Under the pieces are notes generated by a model, which was given only the letters and a program-made list of their open reading frames with translations, did no database searches and was not told the DNA's origin. Made by a program: the position numbers and the translations under genes. From Ostrinia nubilalis (taxonomy: Eukaryota; Arthropoda; Insecta; Lepidoptera; Crambidae): a DNA stretch of 64,000 nt. Shown one piece after another: positions 11,962-24,037 of the stretch. The stretch lies in the NCBI RefSeq assembly GCF_963855985.1, contig NC_087093.1, positions 18,243,001 to 18,307,000 on the forward strand, in the 5' to 3' direction. Each line of letters begins with the position of its first letter. The first letter of the stretch is position 1.

Positions 11962-12143
11962 TGTGTACCTACCATGAGTTTACGTTAGGTGTGCTCGCTA
12001 GCGAGTACGTCAAAAATCTCTATGAAGATTTTGTTTCTTGAAAGTAGCCGCTAGAGGCGCTGCACAAAATGTCATACAATTAATGACATTTTTTACGCAG
12101 TCGCTAGCGAGCACATCTAACGTAAACTCATGGTAAGCACACT
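11962..12143. mobile_element. MITE, about 180 bp, with 45-bp terminal inverted repeats
   Basis: Left and right ends are reverse complements over about 45 bp: TACCATGAGTTTACGTTAG on the left faces CTAACGTAAACTCATGGTA on the right, and both continue into GCTCGCTAGCGA. There is a short AT-rich middle and no coding capacity. The exact ends and target duplication are uncertain. Confidence 0.85.
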
Positions 12144-13738
12144 GTTCCATGTTTTCAGAAGCGTATAAAAATATTTGACAATAAATATTATACTAATACA
12201 GATTTAAAATTGCGACATTAAAGTAAGGAATCAAACCCCTTGTCCCAAAACCGTTGCAAAAAAGGGATGTGTTTTTAGCATGCATCCGGCACGATCCGTC
12301 CCCACTTTAGTCATTACGTCCTATCATCGGCCTCCAAAAGTAATGTCATATTATTTCCTCGTAACATTGTATTAAGGCACGCATTACTTGCTCTTGTATG
12401 TTTGCGGGGCTTATTAACATTTACATATTATTAGGCTCCGACGCCCCGCGCTCAGACTTATTAAAATTGATGATTATCAACGAGATTAATATGTAGAGTC
12501 ATCGGCTCCGTAACCGAGGTCCGTAATGAGCCGCCAATCTGTGCTCGTTGTTCTGTTGTGGCTGGCGGTCTTGGCGTGCTCTTTGAATGATGCTTGCTAT
12601 ACTTAATTATTGGAATCATCGTGCTCACACAGTAAACCAAGACGTTTTAAATTGAATAATAATATTATGATTCTAGTAACATATGAATCTCTGAACGATG
12701 ACGTGAAAATAACGGATTTCACTCACGAACACCTTAAGTAAACCTAGGCTGGTGTGATGCTTGGCGACAGGCGCAGGTCCGGCGCTGTGGCCTGCCGCCC
12801 TACACGCAAATGAGGAATTACTACTTTTTTTATTTAATTCTAACTGTGGGGTAAAAGCTACGGCTCTAAATCTCTAAAAAAGCTCATCCTTTAAATACAA
12901 AAAAGTTTAGAAGTTACCAAGTTTGTCCAAATCTATCACATTTTGTCATTTGTCTAGGAGGCTGGGTTGATTAGGATAATGCACTAGTTTTACAGTATTG
13001 AGCATTAAGTAAAGTTTGCAATCTAAAACATAGAGCAACAAAGAACGTGGTACTCGTAGCTTCTTCCATAATCAGATCGTTTCATATTTTTTACTCGCGA
13101 TTCAGTATCAACCGTAATTGTACTTCAAACGGATTATCATTTGCAAGGAGAAAGTTCTATAAAATGTACATCTGCATAATGTAATGTGCACCGCCGTGCA
13201 TCGCGCGCAGTGCACGCACACACGCGCCGCTAATTGGCGCATGCGTAGTGCGCGGGCGCGCAATGCGATGTCGCGCGGCGCGCCGCGACGTCGCCGCGTC
13301 GTTGTGATGCGCACGGGGCACCACAACATCCTCTCTAGATAAAGCTATAAACATGACAGTTGTGATTCCGAAATTACTTCAATGTTTTTTTATATTATGT
13401 ATAAATCACGTCGTTCCGTGTAGCGATTTTGAAATAAAAACTGTCACGAATTCTTCCTTTGTCTAATCCTGATGCACCAGCAATATAATGCACTGAACAT
13501 ATTTTTTCCAAAGAGTTCGTTATGATTCAGTATAAATGTAGAGCACCTGTAAATTTTGATTAAAATCATTCCGCAACTGTTAAGAGCGCACGATCATTTA
13601 ATTAGTTTCACTTTAAATTCACTGATTAAATGTTGCATTGCATACCTATATTCAATTTGTTTTCGTAACTATTTTAATTAATTAATAATGCAATAATTTG
13701 CAGCAAGCAATAGTCGTTCCTCTAATCAATGTGTATAA
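12144..13738. other. Non-coding stretch with possible conserved islands
   Basis: No gene recognised. Moderately GC-rich patches at about 12280-12560 and 13190-13330 stand out from AT-rich surroundings. The second is CpG-rich and open in several frames on the minus strand, which is expected from composition alone. Confidence 0.35.
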
Positions 13739-13884
13739 CGCCCGTATTCACAAACGATGCTTGCTTAAGTGAAGCAGCAAATCGAACGCACAGCGTTAAA
13801 TAAAGCTCTGTGATTGGTTCGTGTGTCACCCTGTGCGTCCACGCGCACTGTGAGACCTCATAGTAATATTTGTGAATACGAGCG
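13739..13884. mobile_element. MITE with CGCCCGTATTCACAAA terminus, copy 1
   Basis: Starts CGCCCGTATTCACAAA and ends TTTGTGAATACGAGCG, with TAA on both sides (13736-13738 and 13885-13887). The middle holds AATCGAACGCACAG and GTGTCACCCTGTGCGTCCA. A second copy lies at 62171-62313. The 3-bp TAA duplication fits a PIF/Harbinger-type mover, which is an inference. Confidence 0.9.
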
Positions 13885-15085
13885 TAAGTACATAATATGT
13901 AGGTACTGCCTACATGTTATCTTTGGAACTACATACAATAGACATAACCGTGCACACAATAGTGATTTATAAAAATGTAACTTGCAAAACATAAGTTGAC
14001 TTGGAATGAAATACGTGAAGTATTGCGTGTGAAGTCGTAACATTGTCGCGGCGTGCCGCTCGAGGGCACTCCGCGCTCGTGGCCGCGCGACGCCCGCTAA
14101 TTGCCGCGCACCGTTACATCCTCCGTCTGTAACGTGATCCTGACGAATATTATTATGATTTGAAGCTCAAGACTATAGCCAGGTGTGCGCCGCAGGAAGT
14201 GAAACCTCTACCGAAGCGTGCTCTACTTGCGCGAGCGCAATCGCGTCTGACCGCGCTCTGCGGCAGTCGGCAGCGCCACCTGTCCACTAGCGGGTCAAAG
14301 TTAAACTTGTCGATCCACAGACTGTTGTGATGCCTGTCTATTTATGTTGTTGAGCGTGTGTGTACACATTTTAATTTAAAATCGCTGGCAAGTAGACACA
14401 ATAGTAGGTACATGACATCGCACCCTTAGAATGAAAGTGACCGAATCCAAAAAATGCAATTTGTGGTAAATGAACAAGAAAGTCTTCAAAAAAGTGTAGT
14501 TTTGAATACATTTTACTATATCTCTTTCGTGTTCCGTCGCATTTGATTGATTTTAAGTAGATTTATTGATTAACCTTTTGAGTTAACATTGGCAGAGTAT
14601 TTTTTGTAATTATACTTTATTTAGTATATATTTTGACATAAAATATAAAGTACTTCTAAATTAGGTCACTTTATTACAAAATACTTTTGAAACTGATGAG
14701 ATTTTTTATTAATTATGTCTGTTTATGACGCATATTGCAAATGAATCTGTTGACATAAGTCATTACTATACTTAATGTTATGTGAATATAAGGTAGTGAA
14801 CATGGCCGTAGCCACGGTGGGGCAGGGTGGGGGAAGTGCTCTAACCTGTCAGGTACCTAACCAAACCTAAAAAAATAATTATCTAGGTACTAACTACAAT
14901 ACGATGTACACTACCAACTACTTTTTGGGTGAAAGATTTCTTGGTGTAGGTAGGTGAGCAATAAGACAGTGTTGGATAATTCGGATAATTCGAATTACAC
15001 ATTCAGATATTGGGTGCTATAAGGTAGCCTTTTTGTATGAAAAAAACTAACCGAGGTATAGCCCAAGGGTATAGTTTGCTTCTTA

Positions 15086-15870
15086 GTCGTTCGTTTCAGC
15101 CGAATGACGTTTACTTATTGCTGGACAAAGGCCTACTCCAAAGATTTCCAAAACGACCGGTCCTGCGCCGCCCGCATAGGCACCTCCCGCGACCTTCACC
15201 AGATCGTCGATCCACCTAGTGGAGGGCCTGCCACTACGTCTTCCAACTCGTGGTCGCCACTCGAGAACTTTTTTGCCCCAGCGGCCCATCAACTCTGTGA
15301 GCTATGTACCCCGCCCACTGCCACATGATTTTAGCGATTCTGCGTGCTATGTCACTTTGGTTCTACTGCGGATCTTCTCATTTCTGATTCGATCGCGCAC
15401 GGAGACTCCGAGAATAGCACGCTCCATCGCCCTCGGGCCTTCTTATGAGGCCCATAGAAAGCGACCACGTCTCAGATCCTTAAATTGTCACTGGCAACAC
15501 ACACTGGTCAAAGACTTTTGTTTTAAGACACTGCGGCATTTCGGACGTGAGAATATTGCGAAGCTTTCCGAACGGAGCACAGCCGAGATGAATTCGACGG
15601 TTGACCTCTTTCTCGAAGTTGGACCTACCTAACTGGATTGTCCCAGGTACACTTAATTGTCAACAACTTCGAGTGTAGTCTCTAACTTTCAGAGGTGTGG
15701 GTTACAACACGGATATTTGACATGATTTTTGTCTTGTCCATGTTCATTTTAAGAACCATTGTTGAGAAGCTCTTCATACATCGAGAAGCCATCGAGCATG
15801 ACTACGATATCTTCCGCGAATCCAATGAAGGTGATGAAGTCTTCGCTCTGCCTAGCGCTCATCCAGCTCC
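15086..15870 (-). pseudogene. RTE-type LINE, C-terminal half of reverse transcriptase ORF, degraded
   Basis: Read on the minus strand this encodes, with several frameshifts and stops, the C-terminal part of an endonuclease-reverse transcriptase: a degraded catalytic box (FAED where FADD is usual) followed by DIVVM near 15800, then a MNMDKTKIMSN-like segment and a degraded C-terminal tail with DDLVKVAGG. The 3' end lies at the left, with a short TCGTTCG-type tail. It is 5'-truncated and continues into an opposite-strand segment of the same family at about 15870. Confidence 0.8.
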
Positions 15871-16490
15871 AAAACCCCGAAAGCTTTTATCTCGAATTGC
15901 AAAATCTTTTCAAATGCCTAGGAGACTACGGAAATGTGGACGAATGCAATGACAGGTTCGTAGGAATTGTCCAAACGACTGGGTCTAAGTTCATTAAAAC
16001 CCGTCGTTCAAAAGGAACCAAAAAGATCTCTGACCTCACCAACTTATGGAAGAGAGAAGAAACTTGGTTCTGCAAGTATACTCAACTCGCGACCTACGCC
16101 AATTTGATACAGACCCAATTAAAGAGGCGACTGAGCATAACAAGGGCTCTATAGCAAGAGATCTGTCTGTTGGCCAAAGCCAACTGACCAAGCTGAAGAC
16201 CGAGGATGGCAGAGTCATCTCGTCGGGGCCTGAGATATTGGAAGAGGTGTGTACGCACACCTGATCACAAATCTAGCCGAAGACCCAAGAGCTAGATTGA
16301 CCCGACACTATAAGATATCTCGGACGTCAGTCTGTGCGAGATTAGAATGGCTCTCAAACACCTGAAAAACAACAAGGTACAGGGTGATGATGGAATCACG
16401 GCTGAGCTTCTGAAAGCAGGTGGAGCGCCGGCACTAAAAGCTCTTCAGAAGCTGTTTGACTCCGTCATCCCTGAGGGAAAAAAAGCTCCC
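15870..16490 (+). pseudogene. RTE-type LINE, segment upstream of the RT core, inverted relative to its 3' part
   Basis: The + strand encodes, in shifting frames, the linker region ahead of the RT core of the same LINE family (NDRFVGIVQTTGSKF, then GQSQLTKLKTEDGRVISS) and the first RT motif (LKNNKVQGDDGITAELLKAGG). It ends near SVIPEG at about 16480. Because the 3' half of the same ORF lies next to it on the opposite strand, this looks like a 5' inversion formed during target-primed reverse transcription. Confidence 0.75.
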
Positions 16491-16592
16491 TGTCTTTGTT
16501 TTCATTATCCGTTTGCATGTTTGGAGGTGTTATTACCATCAAACTAAACATATCTTGAACTAACTCGTCTTGATGTTATTTTGACTATAGAG

Positions 16593-16917
16593 TAAGAGCT
16601 AGTGAACGCCAGACCTACGTCATTTTATAAAAGCTGAAAGTTTGTCAGCGTATACTCCCAATATAGGATATACTATAAAATCTGATTTTTTTTGTTTAAT
16701 ATTTTGGCAATAATTAGAAATATTTTCCCCAACACTCACACAGTTTTGACAGTTCCAACTCCTTGCCAGACTGTTTTTTAGGGTAGCTCTAAAGCTCCCA
16801 AAGCCATGATGACCCAAACTTCATAATTCACCAACATTATAACCTATATTGGGAGCATACGCTGATAAACTTTCAGCTTTTATAAAATGACGTAGGTCTG
16901 GCGTTCACTAGCTCTTA
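16593..16917. mobile_element. MITE, 325 bp, with about 75-bp inverted ends
   Basis: Starts TAAGAGCTAGTGAACGCCAG and ends with the reverse complement CTGGCGTTCACTAGCTCTTA. The inverted match continues about 75 bp into TATAAAAGCTGAAAGTTT. No coding capacity. It lies inside the 14419-17566 element. Confidence 0.9.
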
Positions 16918-17570
16918 GTTTACTAGTAAACTTGTGAAGTAAAGTCTGAAACAACACAACTTATTAAACTCTTAAGTACATAAATTTATACATATCTTAA
17001 ACAAATTTTATATTAAAGCGACATATTCCAAAAATATGTTAATCGGTCCTTTTTATTTTTTCTTCTACACAGGCGCAATATCAAAAATATCAAAACTAAA
17101 TTAGGTTAGTTCAGTCATAAATAGTCCTATTCGTAAAAGTGTCGTGTATCCTTCATTTATATTTTTAACTAAACAGACCGAATCCATAAATGAACACTGA
17201 ATACTCTAACATATTTAGTTTAAATACAGACCTATTTATTAAAAGGTCACTTTATGACAAAAAAATCATGAACTTACCTTTACAGTATTTTTGTAATAAA
17301 CAGATACAATTCGAGATCCGCCGATGTTTTACACGTACACTCGCAAGCACCGCCGACGTAAAACTAGTTCTGCCTCTTTCACACAATATGCATACATGAA
17401 AAGCGGGATTAGTGAAAGAGACCGAAGTATGCGTTGCTCTGCCTTTACTAAGAGATAGGTCACTTTATCTATACAGGGATATAGAGCATGCTTTATAAGG
17501 TCAGTTTATGGTGAAATCGAGAGTAACAGGAATTTTGAGTTAAGTCACTTTCATTCTAAGGGTGCGACAT

Positions 17571-19595
17571 GATGATTGATAAACTATTTATTATTTTAAC
17601 ATGAAACATTTGAAATAGTAGCTAATATTGTATTAACAATTTCATTTTTTTAATGCTTGACTATTTGATTGAAAAAATACGAGTACTGATGCTATGTTAT
17701 ATGATAGACATAGCACAAACTAAAAATGATAGAAGATATAACTAAATTGTTAATTTATAACTTGGACGTAGAAATTCGTAGTTAATTGAAACTGATCGTT
17801 TAAAATATTTTTTCTGCTTTAATAAGCGATAGAAAAGCGATATTGTGTATTAATTAACCCACAGTTTGTAGAGGAGTGCTGCCACCAACAACAATGTTGC
17901 GCAACAATCGCATCACGCGCATTTGCAACGGATGTGGCGAACAGTTTGTTAAAGAAGTGCATACTACAGTTACTTTCCGAAAACATTTATAATGAAATTA
18001 AATTGCAATTAAGATGTTGTGTTATTTTTTTCAATTCCGTTAATTTCGGCAGCTTCAAACAATCGATATCTATTGAACGCGTACATGCATGTCAAAGTAT
18101 TGAAGCTAGAAACCAATTCAATGTCAATCATAAAAACTTACTTTTTACTTTAACATAATTTATAAATTGCTGACAAGGTTATGAGAATGTGAGTTTCTTC
18201 CGCATTTAGGTTCATAAAACTTTTCTGTTTCTTTTCGAAATTGTTGCCCAGTCCGTGCTTAGTCACTCCGATAGAGAGGGGTCAAAAAGCTTATAAATTA
18301 CAGTACAGACAATAATAACAATATTTACTTTATTATTTAACATGCAATCCAATGTAATCTGGTTATGATGTAAATGTAAACAATAATGATTGCTTGCTCG
18401 CAAACCCTCCCTAAGCCACATTCATACCATCAAAGAAATTAAATGATTATGGTAGAACTCAAAATTAACTGTACTAGAAATTTGCATTTTGTTTATTGTG
18501 TATATTATGATGGATGAAAATATAAATTATTTAGTCTATGTAGGTAGTTCATTATAAGATTTTAAACTTTCGCGTTCCATTTCAATTAAAATAGTAAGAC
18601 ACGGGTCTTAACGCGACGTTTATTAATGAGTTACATTATGTACCTACTCACGATAAGTTCATTATTTTGTATTATGTAACTTAATAAAAGTTTGTATTAA
18701 AAAAATATATAAATCCGTAACATACAAGCATATGCAGCTAGAAAATCTATAAAATGGAATAAATATTTTTATTCGTTTAAATTGAAGAATATATTTTCAC
18801 CTGTGATTTTCGCAATAAATAAGTTAGAAATCAATCTTAATATTATCTCTGAAAAAAATTGACCTTATTGTTCTTGACATTACGAGTATAATTAAACGAC
18901 TTTAAATTAAAAATATGTGACATTATGTAGTAATTAGATATTAAATTTTGTTTCCATGCATCTAAAATTGATTCATAGATGTAAACTAACCATAGGTTTG
19001 GAGAGTGCTTGTCCTTAGTAGTGTCGTGTAATTTTCGTAAGTGTTGAGATGCAAGCGAGAGTTTCTCCATTTGAATATTGTAGAAAACACATACATCTTA
19101 TCTTTGAGAGTTCTGTAACTAAAAGTTCTTCAGACATTTTTATCACGTATTTCTTTTTCAAACTAAGTGTTCGTATACTGACTAATTAAACCTCCAGTAG
19201 CGTTTTTGGGATCCATCCACAATCGAAGTCATCTAAACCACGCGCGAAGATATTGCTCCAATAAGGAGATGGGGACGTGTGAATCAAATGCAGACGCCGA
19301 AAAAGCTGCGCAGACGTGGCGACATACGCGACACGCGGCCCTACAAGGCTGCCTTAATTGTACAGAGTGCACTTTATGCAGATTAGAAGTAGTTACTATC
19401 ACGAAAAACTATTTTAATACTATTTCTCAGAATACGGGTACCTACTGAGATTCAGTCACATCAATTTTTAAGTATATTATTAATATTAAAAAAAGTGTTA
19501 TACGTAAAGAGTCCAAGTCTATACTAACGTTAAGGATTCTTGCGTGATCAGTGCAATCTGCAGTTATTTGATGTAGGTAGATACTTATCAAAACT
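17571..19595. other. Non-coding AT-rich stretch
   Basis: No gene recognised. One octamer ATTTGCAT at 18480-18487. Short frames are in low-complexity AT-rich DNA and have no splice context. Confidence 0.4.
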
Positions 19596-19672
19596 TTTAG
19601 GCTGAGTTAAACTTTATACAAAAAGCACCGGTTATTGTTACGGTTAAAATAAGGTGGTGCAACTCAGTCGTA
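19596..19672. mobile_element. Truncated MITE of the GGCTGAGTTGCACCA family
   Basis: Begins TTAGGCTGAGTT and ends GGTGGTGCAACTCAGTCGTA with CCGGTTATTGTTACGGTTA in between. It matches the complete copy at 28641-28766 in reverse, with one arm partly deleted. Confidence 0.75.
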
Positions 19673-20019
19673 CTGTTCTTTTTCTGAAACATAACTGGTA
19701 ACAATGTAAGAGACAGAGTTTCTGCAGTGGTTTTTTCTTATCTTTTGTCATTACGTGTTTGTTTCCAAATGCTGGTAGAGCCCAAAGATATGGAGAGATG
19801 TAAAGGCCCCCTAAGGGTTACCTATTTGATTAATTATGTTCAAAGTGACTCATTTTGGTCAATATTAATAAAAAAATTTAAATGACATGTCCTCAACGGT
19901 GCTGTCAACAGTCAATATTTTTCCATCGCAACTTATCGCAAGAAAGGCCAAAACGTAGTAAAAGGAAATAGCCTCGAAGAATTGAAAATATGTCCGGTAG
20001 AGTCATTTGAGTGAGGTAA

Positions 20020-20920
20020 CGAGGGCCGTCCCGCAGGTGCCTATTGGCACAATATTGGCGGGGGAGTCGAGAGCCGCGCAAACCTCGTTAGCTGAATATG
20101 CACTCCAATCTACGCCGGAATCGAATCTGCGCCCTCCGCCCGAGTGGCCTTTAAAGGGCGCGACGAGATGTTGATGGATTATTTGTGAAGTGGCCGGCCG
20201 CCTTTGAAATCCTTCGCGCGTTAAAACGGAGGTAATCTCGGCCTCTCCCGCGCCCCGCGCCCCGCGCCTGCAAACAGCCCGCAGCCTCCGTTTTGTTTAC
20301 CTAATCATTTTATTGCCTCCCCCGCGCCCGCCGCGCCCCGCGGCCGCGACAGATGTCTGCGACCGACGACAACCCTTCGCGCCTTCTGTACTACACGCCG
20401 TTATTAGATTTATCGCGAAAAAAACCCGCACAACTCCTGAGAAAACTCGATCGCAAGCTGCGCCGTAATTTTTACATTTTTTACCCTAAAAAAGTGTGTC
20501 AGAGGGGAGAGCGGGGCGCGGCGGGAGGCGACAGGTCCCCGTCTCGCCAAAATCTCTTTTTTAGCGAAAAAACGAAGGAGCGGAACAATGCGTGACCCAT
20601 TTCCCGCCGTGGGAAGGAATAACGACTGCGTCTCCGTCGGTTTCGTAAATTTTTGTAATAAAAAGTGCATTACCCCACATTTTAAAAAATCAGCGAGTGT
20701 AAAAAACGAGCCGCGGATGCATTGTTAGATGGGGATATTGAAATTTGAAAGTTGGAAGGGTGAGATTTATGTGTAAAATAACGGTTTTTCGCAAAAACGG
20801 AATCAGCTGCGTTTGATGAGGTGAGACTGAGCGCGGCGAACAATGCGCGCCAGTGACCGAGTGCGCGCGGGAACCACCGCCACCGCCTCCGAGCAGCGCG
20901 GCCGCGTCTGCAGCAGTGAC
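20020..20920. promoter_or_regulatory. GC-rich island series, possible conserved regulatory block
   Basis: GC-rich, CpG-rich blocks alternate with T- and A-tracts, in contrast to AT-rich flanks. Overlapping frames on both strands are expected from composition. ACAACCCTT occurs near 20371. The position, about 17 kb upstream of the first POU exon, and similarity in character to other islands here suggest regulatory DNA; this is inference only. Confidence 0.3.
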
Positions 20921-22559
20921 GCCGTCTTAGGCACGATGACAATATAACATTATACATCATGAATATTCCATGTCCTAATATTTTAGAATTTGCATATCTT
21001 GCATTGCATTTCTAAACTTGTCAGTCTATGTAAAGTTGATAATATGTTTTTTTACTGGCAAAATCTCAGTTACAGGTACAGGTAAAAGATCTAGAGCTTG
21101 AAGTGAACCTAAACGTGAAGCTAAGACTAAGCATCAGGTTAAAAAGTAACAGTTTTTCCGGATATACAACATCCAATCATTCTAATACTGGGGTAGAACT
21201 GATTCTAAATACATAATAGAGCCATTTACTATTTGTTTTATGAATAGTGTGTGCATCTATTCTATCCCAACGATTGTTTTGTGTCGGGCTCACATTGTGC
21301 GCGTCTCGCGTGTGCGTTGCTTGCGCGGCGCCAGTTCACGATATTATTTAATGATCCCAGTACAACATCTTCCAACGACTCTACCTCTCGTCTCGTAGCG
21401 AGCTTTGCTGCATCGCGAGTATATCGTTACTTCAGAGTTTACTTCACGTGCTAATTTATGCCAACAGCTACTAATATACTGCAGTGGATCCACAGCTCTA
21501 GAACTCGATGCGCAGCCTTCCACTGCACTCCCGGATCACTCATTCGCCTATGATATTTTATACTTAATTATCATGGTGCATCAATACATAATCTACTTAC
21601 CTACAACGATCTGGGCTTTTCACGCATCGCACAGAGCCTGAACAGTAAATGTTTTTAAATAAGTTGTAAATTATTACGAGCAATAACTGCAACCACTTGA
21701 TTGACGTCAGAAAGAGCGTGATGTGGTCTGTCAGTAGATAATTCATATATACATTATCCTCTCACACCATCGACTAGGTGCTATGTTAGTGCAAGAATTA
21801 GCTAGATTTTGAAACAATATCCTAATTAAAGTAGGTACCATTTGTTGTTAAGATATTAGAGCATAATATTTAAAAAAATGTTTTTAAAGTACCTATTTAT
21901 GATAAGCAATTTAATTGATATATTAAAACGTTGCTGGTACATTAAGCATACCTCCTGGCTGGTATTTCTTATAATTTTATAGCTATTTAAAAAACACGTA
22001 TTAAAACACGGTTTATTACCTACATACTTGCCATAATAGCATTAAATTATGTAACGGTAATTCCATTGTGTTTAAGTATTTAGTGTTACCCTGCATCACA
22101 GAATTTGGCACTTTTGCAAACAGATCGCAACACGGGATGGCGGATTTATTGTTCGATCAATCATTTTTGGTATTTTAAAAGGACGGGCGAACTGGTAATC
22201 CAATATCACATCTTTGGTAGAGACGGCCGGGGACGTGGCGCGCAGAGCGGTCTCCGGAGACCTTGTCGAATTAGGAATTTCACTTCATCTATTACCGAGC
22301 TGATACTTCCGGAATCCAGATGCAGTCAACTGTGGCATTTACACTAATTTGATTTAAAACCTACAGGTATTCGGCTTAGAACCATTTCGTAGCCAAATTT
22401 CGTAGCAGGCTACGGAGTGGGAAAAAAAAAACAATTTTGAAGCTTGTCAGTATGCGTTTGCATGAATATTGAATTCAACCAGACACAAATAACAGGCGAT
22501 TCGGAGCACAAATATCATTCTCAATAAGGTATGATTTTTAAATATTTTTTTGCATTAAA
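20921..22559. other. Non-coding stretch
   Basis: No gene recognised. Holds an octamer ATTTGCAT at 20988-20995 and a short CGTAGC-type repeat fragment at about 22387-22415 (TTTCGTAGCCAAATTTCGTAG). Confidence 0.35.
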
Positions 22560-22589
22560 ACAAAACAGCGCCTACATTTGTACGAGAGT

Positions 22590-23000
22590 TATTCGTGCTC
22601 AGGGTGCTGAAGTCGCAATTAACCGTATGTAAGAAGCGTTTAGCTGCACAGTTCCTCTCATTTGAATGGCCGGCTCTAAATGCAAAAGTGATTGCGGAGT
22701 CGTGGCGCGACACAACGCTCGCGGGCGCGGAGGCAGTATGCAAACGAGCGGCGGGAGGCATGCAGACGACCGGGCGGGGCCTCGCCCTCCGGAGACGCCC
22801 CTTACCTGTGCAACGGAAACGCGTAAAAAATACGCAATCTGTTCCGCGCGAGATGAAAAGTGAAACGGTGAAGGGTGACTCGCGACCTGGACAATGCCGC
22901 ACCCGGCGCGCGCGCACTCGCCCGCCCCCCGCGGCCCGCGGCCCGCGCCCCGCGCTCGCCTGCAACCCTTCTCGGGTGCACGTGCGCCGTATGTAGACAA
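22590..23000. promoter_or_regulatory. GC-rich island with CTGCAACCCTT motif
   Basis: A strongly GC-rich 400-bp island, open in several frames on both strands without splice-site support, so I do not call an exon. It holds ATGCAAA near 22739 and CTGCAACCCTT near 22970. The latter string recurs in other islands and at the end of POU exon 1. A regulatory role is inference. Confidence 0.3.
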
Positions 23001-24037
23001 ATGTACATACAGTGAAGGGATTCTATTTCACTTTTTAACTAATCGAGAGCTCAAAAAAAAGAAAGTGATTGTTATTTCAAACGTGGTTGAAACGGCTGCA
23101 CACAACAGAATGTTTGCCAATCTTTGATGGTACGGTTTCATTTTATTTTGATTCGAATTTTAGCTGAACAGAGCATCTTGTTTTTTTTAAGTATGCATAA
23201 ATTTGAAAACCTGCTGGAGATTTGAGAAGTTTTAGGCTATACCTATAGTCTGTAGGGCCAAAATTACTAGTGTGTGTTTGACACACATTGTATGATATGT
23301 ATAAAAAATTATGTGATGGTAGCCCCTAGACTGAAAATTGTGTTTTTGATAAAAAAAACACTAACATACCTACAATACAAATTCAGACATAATGTTTTAT
23401 CGTAGTTACTACAGTTTGAGGTTTATGATCATAATAAATGATAGTGATTGCAGTATTCCTCACTTAACTAAAGCTAAGATAAAATAAGTAGGTACTTAAT
23501 ACCAAATCAAAAAGTACAAACAAGCTTAATTAACATTAACAGCTAGGAGAAAGCAAATAACTCTTTTTGTACTTAATGAAGTTTTCATATTTTTATGATC
23601 GTAATTTGCGATAACGAATACAAATGCTGGTTGTTTGCCGAACAAATACAGTAACACACCGCCATACTCCGCCCGAGAGCTCTGTTTGTGCAGGCATCCG
23701 CCGACATGATTGCGGCGGTTACAGCCTGTAAGCATGTAAAGAGGTCGGAATTCAATTTCATTGGAGTCGGTACACAGAATGTGAGCAAACAGGGGCTCGA
23801 CTGGAGGCAATATTAAATTTGCGAATTTGAGTGCGACGGAGCAGCCAAGCGCGAGAGTTTGTTTAAAGCGGAGATGCCCTCCGACCTCCGCCCTCGGGCC
23901 GCTTTGATCTCCGCCTGGCGCTGACACGGCACACTCCGGCGAGCATTACGTTCGCCCGCACCGCTTGCATTCCTCCGAATCACGGAAAAACTATTAATGC
24001 TCGCTCGAAGTTTACAGATTCGATCGCTACATATTTA

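Larger units (their letters stand above)
14419..17566. mobile_element. Non-autonomous DNA transposon, 3.1 kb, identical 23-bp ends, nested insertions
   Basis: The left end begins CGCACCCTTAGAATGAAAGT (identical for 23 bp) and its exact reverse complement closes the element. Both flanks read ACAT, consistent with a 4-bp target duplication (14415-14418 and 17567-17570). Subterminal GGTCACTTTAT-like motifs occur near 14664, 17245, 17457 and 17499. The body holds no transposase. It contains an inverted RTE LINE fragment (15086-16490) and a MITE (16593-16917), which account for much of its length. The superfamily is not clear from these ends. Confidence 0.75.

Noticed and set aside
22555..23008. 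Frames of 65-136 codons on both strands of the GC island
   Set aside because: Arg/Ala/Pro-rich translations open in many frames at once, as GC-rich DNA gives by chance; no splice support or family match.
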